From Streptococcus porcinus (GTDB taxonomy: Bacteria > Bacillota > Bacilli > Lactobacillales > Streptococcaceae): a stretch of 64,000 nucleotides of DNA. The notes below the pieces were generated by a model that made no database searches, was not told where the DNA came from, and worked only from the letters and a program-made list of their open reading frames with translations. A program made the position numbers and the translations under genes. Below, piece after piece: positions 1 through 8,660 of this stretch (position 1 is the stretch's first letter; the number at the start of each line of letters is the position of its first letter). The stretch covers positions 606,001 through 670,000 of the forward strand of contig NZ_LS483388.1 in the NCBI RefSeq assembly GCF_900475415.1. Direction: 5' to 3'.

Positions 1-287
1 TAGCCAATAGTGAAAATGCTATTTTAGCCTTTGAAGCAGCTTTCAATGCGGAGCAAGCTATGAACCGTCAAGATTTAAATGATATATTTGGGAATATTAT
101 GAGTAAGGCTGCTGGTTTTTCGCCAAATATCCTTGCAGTACCGAGGGCTGATTTTAATCACATTAGATCGGAGTTTGCTAAGCAAATGAAGGCTCAATCA
201 CAGGAGCCGGTAGAAGAAAAAAAATCCAATGAGATTCCAGAAGAGTTCGGTTTCTTAAAGGATAAAATAAAAACAACAGAGGATTAA
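1..287 (+). CDS. dnaX: DNA polymerase III subunit tau/gamma, C-terminal fragment
   Basis: Partial gene entering from the left edge. The frame is open from base 3 and stops at TAA 285-287, giving about 94 residues. The fragment is mostly helical (AILAFEAAFNAEQAMNRQDL) with a charged, lysine/glutamate-rich tail ending DKIKTTED, as in the C-terminal region of streptococcal DnaX, which loads the sliding clamp and holds the replicase together. The ATPase part lies outside the window. The identification rests on resemblance of this tail and on the neighbours (a small membrane protein, then birA), which is the usual streptococcal order. The first ATG in this frame (60) is internal, not a start. Confidence 0.6.
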   Translation, partial: ANSENAILAFEAAFNAEQAMNRQDLNDIFGNIMSKAAGFSPNILAVPRADFNHIRSEFAKQMKAQSQEPVEEKKSNEIPEEFGFLKDKIKTTED

Positions 288-346
288 TGATCACTAAAAA
301 AAGAAAATTCATGGCAGAATTTTCTTTTTATTGATAGAATACCAAT

Positions 347-550
347 ATGACAATTAGACAATTTATAATTATGGCCATTATTTGCGCCTTTGAAACTTAT
401 TTTTTTAATGAAGCAATTTTTTCAGGTAATTTATTATTTGCTGGCTTTTGGGGCTTTTTGTTGATAAGAGATTTAAGAAAAGCTCATGCCATTACTAAAT
501 TTGCTAAGAGTTTGTTAGAAGCAACGCGATCTACCAAGAAGAAAGACTAA
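347..550 (+). CDS. small two-helix membrane protein, DUF3272-like
   Basis: A 67-residue protein. Residues 4-20 and about 26-42 are hydrophobic and likely form two membrane helices, followed by a basic cytoplasmic tail ending STKKKD. It resembles the streptococcal DUF3272 family that sits between dnaX and birA; no function is known to me. A run of T after a weak hairpin around 300-330 probably ends dnaX transcription, so this gene may have its own weak promoter or depend on read-through. Its last 20 bases overlap the 3' end of the convergent birA gene, so the two transcripts run into each other. Confidence 0.6.
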   Translation: MTIRQFIIMAIICAFETYFFNEAIFSGNLLFAGFWGFLLIRDLRKAHAITKFAKSLLEATRSTKKKD

Positions 551-1466
551 TTTCGCCACTTCTTAAGATTTGCTGTTGGCCATCAGCTAGTTGTACTATG
601 AGATGACCCTGATCTGTAATGTCAATAGCGCGTGCAGTTACTAATTGGTCCTTTTCTAAAAAAGAAACCTCTCTGTCTAGTACTAATGATTTTTCTTTGT
701 AAACCTTTAAATGGTCTTTAACAGGAATATTAAAAAATAGATTCCATATTTCAATGATTAGTTGATTACGACTGATGGGGGCATTTCCCTGAAAAAGGGA
801 TCCAGCCTTAGAGCGGATTTCATCAGGAAAAATTGGGATATCGAAATTTAATCCTACACCAATAATAACATCTGTAATTAAGCCTGTTTCAACAGAAGTA
901 ATAGCTTCGGTAATGATACCGGCTATTTTTTTTTGATCCAAGTAGATATCATTAACCCATTTAATCTGGGTTTCAATGCCTGTTAAACGAGAAATGGCTT
1001 TAACGATACTTGAAGCTACCATTAGTGTATAAGGGTTAAGTTGAGCGTAAGTAACATTTGGTCTTAAATGAAGAGACATGTAGATACCACCTGTATTAGA
1101 TGTAAAAAAGTCACGATTCATTCGACCTTTAGCTTTTTCCTGACTGGTTGCTAGGAATAAATGGGGAGTCTGCTCGTTAGCTGTAATACTATCTTTAGCA
1201 TCTTTCTGGGTTGATATACTATTTGCAGTTAAGGTCACTGGAAAGTCTAAGGCTTGACTAATATAATCAGGTAACAGCAAGTCGCCTCTTACGAGCTTAT
1301 AGCCTTTAACTTTCGATTTCTCAATGACTAATCCTTGATTTTCTAAAGATTTAATAGCTTTCCAGATAGAAGTTCTAGATAAATTAATTTTATCTGCCAA
1401 CACTTCACCACTAACAAATTGATTAGATTCATTTAAAAGAGTATATATTTTTTCAGATGTTTTCAT
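531..1466 (-). CDS. birA: bifunctional biotin-protein ligase / biotin operon repressor
   Basis: 311 residues. The N-terminal 60 residues form a winged helix-turn-helix (GEVLADKINLSRTSIWKAIK). The ligase domain follows, with the family signatures GRMNRDFF (biotin/ATP loop), KWVNDIY and IGVGLNFD, then a small C-terminal domain. It activates biotin as biotinyl-AMP and attaches it to a lysine of biotin-dependent carboxylases. The N-terminal DNA-binding domain suggests that it also represses biotin genes, as in Bacillus, but I see no biotin gene in this window. It is the only chromosomal gene here on the minus strand. A TATACT -10 box sits at 1473-1478 on that strand. Confidence 0.93.
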   Translation of the reverse strand: MKTSEKIYTLLNESNQFVSGEVLADKINLSRTSIWKAIKSLENQGLVIEKSKVKGYKLVRGDLLLPDYISQALDFPVTLTANSISTQKDAKDSITANEQTPHLFLATSQEKAKGRMNRDFFTSNTGGIYMSLHLRPNVTYAQLNPYTLMVASSIVKAISRLTGIETQIKWVNDIYLDQKKIAGIITEAITSVETGLITDVIIGVGLNFDIPIFPDEIRSKAGSLFQGNAPISRNQLIIEIWNLFFNIPVKDHLKVYKEKSLVLDREVSFLEKDQLVTARAIDITDQGHLIVQLADGQQQILRSGEISLSSW

Positions 1467-1563
1467 AGTTATAGTATAGCTTATTTTTTGTTCTTTTTAA
1501 AGTTAGAGCTCAAAAAAGCAGTTTATTTAATTAAACAAATATTATAATAAAATAAATAAAGCA

Positions 1564-1602
1564 TTGCAAAAAGAAACTTTTTTGATATAATTAACTAGTT
1601 AA
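1564..1602 (+). promoter_or_regulatory. promoter with AdcR (zinc) operator upstream of the slr-type gene
   Basis: A -35 TTGCAA (1564-1569) and -10 TATAAT (1586-1591) are 16 bp apart. The perfect 12-bp palindrome TTAACTAGTTAA (1591-1602) starts on the last base of the -10 box. It matches the streptococcal AdcR box TTAACYRGTTAA at every position. Binding of zinc-loaded AdcR here would block RNA polymerase, so the gene should be switched on in zinc shortage. The box is seen directly; regulation is inferred. Confidence 0.8.
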
Positions 1603-1621
1603 CTAAAATTTTGGAGGAAAA

Positions 1622-3829
1622 ATGAAAAAACGTACATATTTACTTATAGTAGGACTGACATTATCATGTGGTGCTGCTATCGCTATTAATTTATCGCAGT
1701 CTAAAGAATTATCGAAGACTGTGCCTGGAAGTCAAAAAATCAGCACTGAGGTTCAAAAAAAAGAAAAGGTAGCTGCTTCTAAAAAAAGAAAGGGGACAGC
1801 AGGTGTTGATTATCCGACAAGTGATGGTTTTAAATTAGAGGCTCACTCAAAGATTTTATCTCGGACTGATTCAGGGATTGTAGTAGAACATGGCAATCAT
1901 TCCCATTTCATTTTCTATAAAGATTTACAGGGGACTGCTTTTGCCTATTTGATACCTGAGGGTGCAAGTCTAAGTAAGCCATCCGAACTGACGATGAAAT
2001 CTTCTGATTTTGGTGCAGGTCACCATTATGTCTTTGATCCCAAAGATATTGTTGCAGAAGATGCTAATGGTTATACCGTAAGGCATGATGATCATTTTCA
2101 TTATATTTTAAAATCAAGTCTAGGGCTTACTTCAGCTACCCCCACTAACCTGGCTCACTCTCAGATCTTCCATCGTAGTAGACACTATGTGCCTCAAAAT
2201 AGAGGAATTTCTGGTTTAGACTATGCAACTTCGGATGGCTTTAAATTTGATGGAACTGGTATTGTCGGGACTACAAAGGAGAGTATTCTAGTTAATCATA
2301 ACGGTCATTTGCATCCGATTTCTTTTGAGGATTTACGTAAATCAGGGTGGGAAACTGTTGCAGAAGAATTTGAACATAAAGCTAATAAAAAAGACCACAA
2401 TACTGTTGAGAAAAAAGAAGATGATTTTCAACTTAAGCTAGACTACCTGGCAAAAGCTTTGAATCTACCCTCAACTGTCATTGAACGCATTGAAACAGAA
2501 GATGGTCGGATTGGCCTTAAGTATCCACATCATGATCATAGTCATGTCTTGATGTTAGAGGATATTGAGCTAGGTCAACCTATCCCTGATCCCCATGAAC
2601 TTGAGCATGAGAGGGAATTAGAAAAGCACAAAGTAGGCATGCAGACCTTGAAAAAGATGGGCTTTGATGATGATGTAATTCTTGACATTGTTAGAACTCA
2701 TCAAGCAGAAACTGCATTTCCATCTAATGAAACCAATCCGGAGCTAATGAAAAAATGGTTAGCTACAGTTAACAAATTAGATCTTGGTAGTCGTCAGAAT
2801 CCGTTAAAACGTTTTGGTTTGGCCCTTCTTCCAAATTTAGAAACCTTAGGTATTGGCTTTACACCAATTGATGATATGAAGCCAGTTCTTCAATTTAAAA
2901 AATTGAAACGTTTATTAATGACAGCAACAGGGGTTAAGAATTATGATTTCTTACAGTATATGCCACAGCTTGAAGCTATTGATATCTCACAAAACCAGGT
3001 AAGTGATTTAAGCTTTTTGAAGCCCTATAAAAATTTGAATCTAATTGCAGCGGCAGATAATAATATCAAATCATTGGAACCTTTAGCAGAACTTCCGAAT
3101 TTAAAGTTTTTAGTCTTGAGTAATAACGATATTCAAGATTTGAAGCCGTTACAAGGTTTGGATAAGTTGCAAGAAATTCATATTGAGAATAATAAAATTA
3201 GTGACTTGAGTCCATTAGCTGGAAAGAAAGAGGTAAAAGTTTTAAATCTTTCAGAAAATAGTAATGTTGATTTATCAACTTTAAACCTTCCAAATTTGGA
3301 GACTCTGACAGTTAACAATAGTGGCTTGAAACATTTAACATTCTTGGGAAAAAATTTGTCACTTTCAGAATTAACTGCAGAAAAAAACCAAATCGACAAT
3401 TTAGAAGGGATCGAATTGGCTAAAAAACTTCATTTTCTTGATCTTCAAGGGAATAAGATTAGCAGCCTGAAAATTCCTGGGAAACAGAAATCTCTAAAAT
3501 TTATAAATGTTTCTGACAATAAGTTACAAAACTTAGAGGGAATAAATGACTATAAAGCACTGGAAACCTTACGTGCAGCTTCTAATGAGATTAACACCTT
3601 AAAGATATCAGAACCAAATCAACAAGTTAAAAGTCTAGACGTCAGCCATAATCAGATACCCAAAGAAGAGTTGACTTTAAATGAGAAAGAAATTCCAGTC
3701 GGAGTAGCCCAACATTTTAAAGCTGTTACAGAAGGCTCCATTGAAGGGAATAAACCTGTTCACGAAACCTCTAAATTATTAGAAAAGAGTACTGATAGTA
3801 AAGAGGATAGTAAAGAAGCGACTGAGTAA
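1622..3829 (+). CDS. slr: Slr/Blr-type surface lipoprotein with histidine triads and leucine-rich repeats
   Basis: 735 residues behind a strong ribosome site (TTGGAGGAA). A signal sequence precedes Cys16 (LTLSC); the lipobox is atypical because position -3 is Thr, but a lipid anchor is likely. Four HxxHxH histidine triads follow at H90/93/95, H155/158/160, H226/229/231 and H303/306/308, as in the zinc-binding Pht/Sht family. From about residue 400 to 700 there are around ten 22-residue leucine-rich repeats of the internalin type (LxxLxLSNNxIxDLxPL). The C-terminus is charged, with no LPXTG. The related streptococcal leucine-rich protein Slr is a collagen-binding surface lipoprotein; the role here is inferred. 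A perfect AdcR box in the promoter ties it to zinc supply. Confidence 0.88.
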   Translation: MKKRTYLLIVGLTLSCGAAIAINLSQSKELSKTVPGSQKISTEVQKKEKVAASKKRKGTAGVDYPTSDGFKLEAHSKILSRTDSGIVVEHGNHSHFIFYKDLQGTAFAYLIPEGASLSKPSELTMKSSDFGAGHHYVFDPKDIVAEDANGYTVRHDDHFHYILKSSLGLTSATPTNLAHSQIFHRSRHYVPQNRGISGLDYATSDGFKFDGTGIVGTTKESILVNHNGHLHPISFEDLRKSGWETVAEEFEHKANKKDHNTVEKKEDDFQLKLDYLAKALNLPSTVIERIETEDGRIGLKYPHHDHSHVLMLEDIELGQPIPDPHELEHERELEKHKVGMQTLKKMGFDDDVILDIVRTHQAETAFPSNETNPELMKKWLATVNKLDLGSRQNPLKRFGLALLPNLETLGIGFTPIDDMKPVLQFKKLKRLLMTATGVKNYDFLQYMPQLEAIDISQNQVSDLSFLKPYKNLNLIAAADNNIKSLEPLAELPNLKFLVLSNNDIQDLKPLQGLDKLQEIHIENNKISDLSPLAGKKEVKVLNLSENSNVDLSTLNLPNLETLTVNNSGLKHLTFLGKNLSLSELTAEKNQIDNLEGIELAKKLHFLDLQGNKISSLKIPGKQKSLKFINVSDNKLQNLEGINDYKALETLRAASNEINTLKISEPNQQVKSLDVSHNQIPKEELTLNEKEIPVGVAQHFKAVTEGSIEGNKPVHETSKLLEKSTDSKEDSKEATE

Positions 3830-3890
3830 TTTCTCTTGTTTTTGCATAGATTCCTATAGTCTCCCAAACATTTTTCTCAAAGGTAATAAG

Positions 3891-3917
3891 TTGATAATCT
3901 CAAAAAAATGATATAAT
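3891..3917 (+). promoter_or_regulatory. metK promoter
   Basis: An extended -10 (TGATATAAT, core TATAAT at 3912-3917) with a TTGATA -35 at 3891-3896. The spacer is only 15 bp, so the extended -10 TG probably matters. It places the transcript start just before the SMK-box riboswitch at 3931. Confidence 0.6.
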
Positions 3918-3930
3918 AGACAAGTTAATG

Positions 3931-4057
3931 AGTCCCGAAAAGGCAGAAAAGATAATTTTTCTGGTTCTTTGTAACTTTTTAACCACATTGGTCTAAAAGA
4001 CTGATAAAATTGCAAGAATTAAGCTTGCAAGTGTTTAAATTTATTAAAAGGGGGACA
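3931..4057 (+). promoter_or_regulatory. SMK box (SAM-III) riboswitch controlling metK translation
   Basis: The leader has the elements of the SMK box of Lactobacillales metK genes. GUCCCGAAA at 3932-3940 can pair through GUCCC with GGGAC at 4052-4056, which contains the Shine-Dalgarno GGGGG. A hairpin AGAAAA...UUUUCU at 3945-3962 and the conserved UUGUAAC at 3968-3974 lie between. S-adenosylmethionine binding stabilises the long-range pairing and hides the ribosome site, shutting off its own synthase. The variable insert between the two halves is about 75 nt, within the range known for streptococci. Confidence 0.88.
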
Positions 4058-4062
4058 TTTAT

Positions 4063-5250
4063 ATGTCAGAACGTAAACTTTTCACGTCTGAGTCAGTTTC
4101 GGAGGGACATCCAGATAAGATTGCAGATCAAATTTCGGATGCAATTTTAGATGCTATCCTTACTGAAGACCCAGAAGCCCATGTAGCTGCTGAGACAGTT
4201 GTATATACTGGATCTGTTCATGTTTTTGGGGAAATTTCGACATCAGCCTATGTTGATATTAATCGTGTGGTACGTGATACTATCGCAGAAATTGGTTACA
4301 CTGAGGCAGAATATGGTTTTTCTGCAAATTCTGTAGGTGTACACCCATCTTTAGTTGAGCAATCAGCCGATATTGCGCAAGGTGTTAATGAAGCTCTCGA
4401 AATCCGTGAAGGTGCTGCTGATGAATTGAATGCTATAGGTGCTGGTGATCAGGGGCTAATGTTTGGCTTTGCGATTGATGAAACACCGGAATTAATGCCT
4501 CTACCTATAGCTTTGTCACATAAGTTGGTTAAAAAGTTAGCTGATTTACGAAAAGCTGGTACTATTTCCTATTTGAGGCCAGATGCTAAATCTCAAGTAA
4601 CAGTTGAGTATGATGAGTCAGATCAACCAGTCAGAGTCGATACTGTTGTTATCTCTACTCAACATGATCCTGATATTAGCAATGAACAAATTCGCCAAGA
4701 TGTAATTAATCACGTTATTAAAACGGTCATACCTGCTAATTTACTGGATAGCCAGACACGCTATTTTATCAATCCTACAGGACGGTTCGTTATCGGAGGA
4801 CCTCAAGGAGATTCTGGCCTAACAGGTCGTAAAATCATCGTTGATACCTACGGAGGCTATTCTCGTCATGGTGGAGGTGCCTTTTCTGGTAAAGATGCTA
4901 CTAAGGTGGATCGCTCAGCTTCTTATGCAGCTCGCTATATTGCTAAAAATATTGTTGCAGCTGGACTTGCTAGAAAAGCTGAAGTACAATTGGCGTATGC
5001 AATTGGGGTTGCCCAGCCGGTTTCTGTTAGAATTGATACCTTTAATACGGCAACTATATCAGAGAGTCGGATTGAAGCAGCAGTGAGACAATTATTTGAT
5101 TTACGTCCTGCCGGAATTATCCAGATGCTTGATTTGAAACGCCCTATTTACAAGCAAACGGCTGCTTATGGACATATGGGAAGAACAGATATTGAGCTTC
5201 CTTGGGAAAAAACAGATAAAGTTGATGCTTTGAAGGAACTATTAAGTTAA
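4063..5250 (+). CDS. metK: S-adenosylmethionine synthase
   Basis: 395 residues, full family length. It makes S-adenosylmethionine from methionine and ATP. The N-terminus has the ATP-binding signature [31 protein letters not shown] (methionine/loop region) and [19 protein letters not shown] (phosphate-binding loop) are intact. The start is set by the GGGGGA ribosome site, which is itself part of the SMK-box switch. It is a single-gene unit between its own promoter and a terminator at 5281. A second open frame inside it (4841-5086) is a shadow. Confidence 0.97.
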   Translation: MSERKLFTSESVSEGHPDKIADQISDAILDAILTEDPEAHVAAETVVYTGSVHVFGEISTSAYVDINRVVRDTIAEIGYTEAEYGFSANSVGVHPSLVEQSADIAQGVNEALEIREGAADELNAIGAGDQGLMFGFAIDETPELMPLPIALSHKLVKKLADLRKAGTISYLRPDAKSQVTVEYDESDQPVRVDTVVISTQHDPDISNEQIRQDVINHVIKTVIPANLLDSQTRYFINPTGRFVIGGPQGDSGLTGRKIIVDTYGGYSRHGGGAFSGKDATKVDRSASYAARYIAKNIVAAGLARKAEVQLAYAIGVAQPVSVRIDTFNTATISESRIEAAVRQLFDLRPAGIIQMLDLKRPIYKQTAAYGHMGRTDIELPWEKTDKVDALKELLS

Positions 5251-5280
5251 GTTTTTGTTACAATTTTAATTTTTACAAAA

Positions 5281-5310
5281 AGATAGGTGAGTGTTCATCT
5301 ATCTTTTTTG
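5281..5310 (+). terminator. metK intrinsic terminator
   Basis: The stem AGATAGGTGA (5281-5290) pairs with TCATCTATCT (5295-5304), with one G:U pair, around a GTGT loop. It is followed by a T-run and preceded by A-rich sequence. Confidence 0.85.
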
Positions 5311-5361
5311 AATTTTTAATAGATATTTCCCGAAGGTTGTAAAGTCAGTCTGAGCATCCAT

Positions 5362-5390
5362 TTGTATTGCACATTAAATTATGATAAAAT
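5362..5390 (+). promoter_or_regulatory. probable murA promoter
   Basis: TTGTAT at 5362-5367 and TAAAAT at 5385-5390, spaced 17 bp, 38 bp upstream of the murA start. The match to consensus is moderate. Confidence 0.45.
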
Positions 5391-5428
5391 AAAAAGGTTG
5401 AATTCTAGTTTAAGAAAGATCTGAAAGT

Positions 5429-6688
5429 ATGCGAAAAATTATTATTAATGGTGGTAAGCCTTTATCGGGACAAGTGGCTGTCTCTGGTGCAAAAAATAGT
5501 GTGGTAGCTTTAATTCCTGCTATTATTTTAGCTGATGATAAGGTGACTTTAGACGGTGTTCCTAATATCAGTGATGTTGATAGTTTGGTTGATATTATGG
5601 AAATTATGGGGGCTCAATGTCTTTATCAAGATGAAACACTTACGATTGATCCTAGTCAGGTCAAAAGCGTTGCTATGCCCTATGGTAAAATCAATAGTTT
5701 AAGAGCATCTTATTATTTTTATGGTAGTCTCTTGGGACGTTTTGGGAAAGCTACTGTTGGGTTGCCAGGAGGTTGCGATTTAGGTCCAAGGCCGATTGAT
5801 TTGCATTTAAAAGCTTTTGAAGCGATGGGGGCGGAAGTTTCCTTTGAAGGTGAGTATATGCATTTAGAGGCCAGAGGTGGACGCCTCCATGGTGCTCATA
5901 TTTACATGGATACCGTTAGTGTGGGGGCAACAATTAATACAATGTTAGCCGCTACTCGAGCAGTTGGAAAAACAGTGATTGAGAATGCTGCTAGGGAGCC
6001 TGAAATTATTGATATTGCAACTTTGTTGAATAACATGGGAGCACACATTCGAGGCGCGGGTACAGACATTATTACGATTGAAGGTGTAGAAGCACTTCAT
6101 GGGACGAGCCATCAAGTTATTCCGGATAGAATTGAAGCAGGTACTTATATTGCTATGGCAGCAGCCATTGGTGAAGGTATTAAAATCACAAATGTTTTAT
6201 ATGAACATTTAGAAAGTTTTATTGCTAAGTTGGAAGAAATGGGTGTTCGGATGACGGTTGAAGAAGATGCTATCTTTGTTGAGAAACAAGAGAATCTTAA
6301 GGCAGTGAATATTAAAACATCTCCTTACCCTGGCTTTGCTACTGATTTACAACAACCCATGACACCTCTACTCTTGTCTGCGAACGGTCGAGGCACTATT
6401 ATTGATACTATCTATGAAAAACGTGTCAATCATGTTCCTGAAATGGCTCGTATGGGTGCTAATATTTCAATATTGGGTGGTCAAATTGTGTTTCAAGGGC
6501 CAAATCAATTGACTGGAGCTCAAGTTAAAGCAACTGATTTAAGAGCTGGAGCTGCTTTAGTAACAGCAGGTTTGATGGCTGAAGGGCGTACAGAAATTCA
6601 TAATATTGAATTTATCCTTCGTGGATATGCTAAAATTATTGAAAAATTAAAAGCACTTGGTGCTGATATTGAATTAATTGAAGAATAG
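5429..6688 (+). CDS. murA: UDP-N-acetylglucosamine 1-carboxyvinyltransferase
   Basis: 419 residues, full length. It catalyses the first committed step of peptidoglycan synthesis: transfer of enolpyruvate from PEP to UDP-GlcNAc. The family features are clear: [12 protein letters not shown] near the N-terminus, [11 protein letters not shown] carrying the catalytic Cys that is the fosfomycin target, and [11 protein letters not shown] in the second half. Low-G+C Gram-positives carry two paralogues (MurA1/MurZ and MurA2); I cannot say which this is. It stands alone between a weak promoter and a terminator at 6696. Confidence 0.95.
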   Translation: MRKIIINGGKPLSGQVAVSGAKNSVVALIPAIILADDKVTLDGVPNISDVDSLVDIMEIMGAQCLYQDETLTIDPSQVKSVAMPYGKINSLRASYYFYGSLLGRFGKATVGLPGGCDLGPRPIDLHLKAFEAMGAEVSFEGEYMHLEARGGRLHGAHIYMDTVSVGATINTMLAATRAVGKTVIENAAREPEIIDIATLLNNMGAHIRGAGTDIITIEGVEALHGTSHQVIPDRIEAGTYIAMAAAIGEGIKITNVLYEHLESFIAKLEEMGVRMTVEEDAIFVEKQENLKAVNIKTSPYPGFATDLQQPMTPLLLSANGRGTIIDTIYEKRVNHVPEMARMGANISILGGQIVFQGPNQLTGAQVKATDLRAGAALVTAGLMAEGRTEIHNIEFILRGYAKIIEKLKALGADIELIEE

Positions 6689-6695
6689 ATAAATG

Positions 6696-6741
6696 AAGCT
6701 TGTTTAATGGATGCTAACTTAGCATTATTAACAAGCTTTTT
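6696..6741 (+). terminator. murA intrinsic terminator
   Basis: AAGCTTGTTTAATG (6696-6709) pairs with the segment ending TTAACAAGCTT (to 6738), with an inner hairpin ATGCTA/TAGCAT, followed by TTTT. The remaining 6742-7047 holds no gene: an A/T-rich stretch, an operator-like copy at 6869-6880, and the promoter of the glucuronide operon. Confidence 0.8.
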
Positions 6742-6868
6742 AGATTTTAGGGAGACTTATAAGTAGCTTTAGAATCTTATGATTAGGAATTGTATGAGAT
6801 AGTCGATCTCTTTTTGAGAACTTAACAACGAATTGACTACTTTTTAATCTGAAAACAACTTTTAAGTT

Positions 6869-6880
6869 ATCAGATGAATT
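6869..6880 (+). promoter_or_regulatory. distal operator-like palindrome copy
   Basis: TATCAGATGAAT shares the core ATCAGATGAAT with the palindrome inside the promoter about 100 bp downstream. It could be an auxiliary site bound by the same regulator (looping), or chance in A/T-rich DNA. Confidence 0.4.
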
Positions 6881-6963
6881 TTTATTTATAAATGCATATT
6901 ATAAGAAGTATATCTAATAAAACAAAAAAATAAGTAAAATAATATAAAAATTCTAAAATTCTA

Positions 6964-6992
6964 TTGACAATACATCAGATGAATAGTATCAT
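6964..6992 (+). promoter_or_regulatory. promoter of the glucuronide uptake operon with operator in its spacer
   Basis: TTGACA (6964-6969), a 17-bp spacer and TATCAT (6987-6992). The spacer contains ACATCAGATGAAT (6972-6984), a near-palindrome that recurs in the same place in the kdgA promoter. A repressor bound there would exclude RNA polymerase. The likely protein is the GntR/FadR-type regulator encoded at 11525. Confidence 0.75.
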
Positions 6993-7002
6993 AAAAATGT
7001 AA

Positions 7003-7017
7003 ATAAAAACGCTTCCA
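7003..7017 (+). promoter_or_regulatory. cre-like CcpA site
   Basis: ATAAAAACGCTTCCA matches the catabolite-responsive element WTGNAANCGNWNNCW with one mismatch. It lies just after the expected transcription start. This suggests repression by CcpA when glucose is present. Confidence 0.65.
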
Positions 7018-7047
7018 AAAGTGGTGGTGAAAAAGGAGGTTTCTCTG

Positions 7048-8592
7048 ATGGAGAAAACAATTGAATACAGGGAAGAAGTGGTAAGTTATAATCGAGCGAA
7101 GGTTTGGGAATTAGTTCTTTTTGCTCTTAATAATGCATCCACAAATATCTATCTGTTTACATTTATGTTTGTGACTTACTTTTCAACGGGTATTTTAGGT
7201 CTAGCAGCTATTTTTGTTAGTCAAATTATGGGTTACATTCGTATTTTTGATGGATTTATCGACCCCGCTATCGGTATTATCATTGATAAGACAGAAACAA
7301 AATTTGGTAAGTACCGTCCTATTTTAATTTTGGGGAATGTCATTACTGCCTTATCTTTGATTTTACTGTTAGCGCTAAGCAATGTTGATCAAAACATTCG
7401 CTTCCCATTGTTTGTCATTGTTTTAATTATTCATAAAATTGGTTATTCTATGCAACAAACCATTACTAAAGCAGGACAAACAGCCCTCACTAACGACCCA
7501 AAGCAACGTCCAATTTTTAATATTGTAGATGCAGTTATGACAACCTCGCTGATGACGGGTGGACAGTTTGTTGTTTCTTCATTCTTAGTACCAAAATTTG
7601 GTAATTTCACTCCTCAATTCTTCAATGCTCTTATTTATGGCACTATTATTATTTCAGCAGTATTGGCTACCCTTGCAGTTATTGGTATTTGGTCAAAAGA
7701 CCGGAAAGAATTTTTTGGACTTGGAGAAAACACCCAGAAGACACAGTTAAAAGATTACTGGAAAGTAATTAAAGGTAATAAACCGTTACAAGTTCTCTCT
7801 ATAGCTGCCGCTTTGGTCAAATTCACTGTTCAATTCTTTGGTGATTCTGTTGTCATGGTAATGCTCTACGGTATCCTCTTTGGTAATTATGCCTTATCAG
7901 GACATTTTTCATTGCTCTTTGTTATTCCAGGAGTGCTACTCAATATTGTGATTTCAAACATTGCTCGTAAAAAAGGTTTACGGTTCTCTTATATTAAATC
8001 ATTGCAATTAGCTTTAATCTCCCTTCTTGCATTTGGTGTAGTACTTTACTTTGGTAAGCAAGGATCTTTAAGTTTAACAAATATTAATCTTTATACAGTT
8101 TGTTTCATTATCACTTATATGTGTGCTCGTTATATTAGTCAAGCACCAGCAGGACTTGTTTTAACTATGGGTGCTGATATCTCTGACTATGAAACTTCTG
8201 AATCAGGACGCTATGTTTCTGGTATGATAGGAACAATTTTCTCGCTAACAGATTCTATCGCATCATCTTTTGCACCAATGGTGGTCGGTGCGATTTTAGC
8301 TACAATTGGTTTCTCTAAGGCTTATCCAACAATGGAAACACCTTTGACACCCGAGTTGAAAATGGCTACAATTATCTTATTAGTAGGTATTCCATTTATC
8401 TCTTTATTAGTAGCTTTAGTATTGATGAAATTCTATAAACTAGATAAAGAAGAAATGGTTCGTATTCAAGAAAAAATTCAAATCATGAAATCAGCTTCAA
8501 GTGATGAACGTGTTAAAGCAATTGCTAAGAACGTTCCGTTAACTGATATGGATTATGTCGATGTGACTCAATATCCTATTGATAAAGATTAG
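7048..8592 (+). CDS. GPH-family (MFS) sugar/glucuronide cation symporter
   Basis: 514 residues from ATG 7048, chosen because AAAGGAGG lies at the right distance; an in-frame GTG at 7021 would overlap the ribosome site. The protein has about 12 hydrophobic segments. The GPH-family signature is present: RIFDGFIDPAIGIIIDKTETKFGKYRP at residues 61-87, split here as FDGFIDPAIG and KFGKYRPILI. Such proteins import glycosides such as glucuronides with Na+ or H+. As the first gene of the operon with kdgK and the beta-glucuronidase, it most likely imports beta-glucuronides or glucuronate; the substrate is inferred. The C-terminal 45 residues are cytoplasmic and charged. Confidence 0.85.
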   Translation: MEKTIEYREEVVSYNRAKVWELVLFALNNASTNIYLFTFMFVTYFSTGILGLAAIFVSQIMGYIRIFDGFIDPAIGIIIDKTETKFGKYRPILILGNVITALSLILLLALSNVDQNIRFPLFVIVLIIHKIGYSMQQTITKAGQTALTNDPKQRPIFNIVDAVMTTSLMTGGQFVVSSFLVPKFGNFTPQFFNALIYGTIIISAVLATLAVIGIWSKDRKEFFGLGENTQKTQLKDYWKVIKGNKPLQVLSIAAALVKFTVQFFGDSVVMVMLYGILFGNYALSGHFSLLFVIPGVLLNIVISNIARKKGLRFSYIKSLQLALISLLAFGVVLYFGKQGSLSLTNINLYTVCFIITYMCARYISQAPAGLVLTMGADISDYETSESGRYVSGMIGTIFSLTDSIASSFAPMVVGAILATIGFSKAYPTMETPLTPELKMATIILLVGIPFISLLVALVLMKFYKLDKEEMVRIQEKIQIMKSASSDERVKAIAKNVPLTDMDYVDVTQYPIDKD

Positions 8593-8598
8593 TTTACT

Positions 8599-8638
8599 GG
8601 AACAGCTGTGCCTATGGTACCGCTGTTTCCTTTTTTTT
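8599..8638 (+). terminator. terminator-like hairpin between transporter and kdgK
   Basis: GGAACAGC (8599-8606) and GCTGTTTCC (8622-8630) form a stem with an inner GTGCC/GGTAC part, followed by eight T. Since kdgK follows only 22 bases on with no clear promoter, it probably acts as a partial terminator that lowers distal expression. Confidence 0.65.
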
Positions 8639-8660
8639 GAAGAATAATTAGGGAGTTTTT

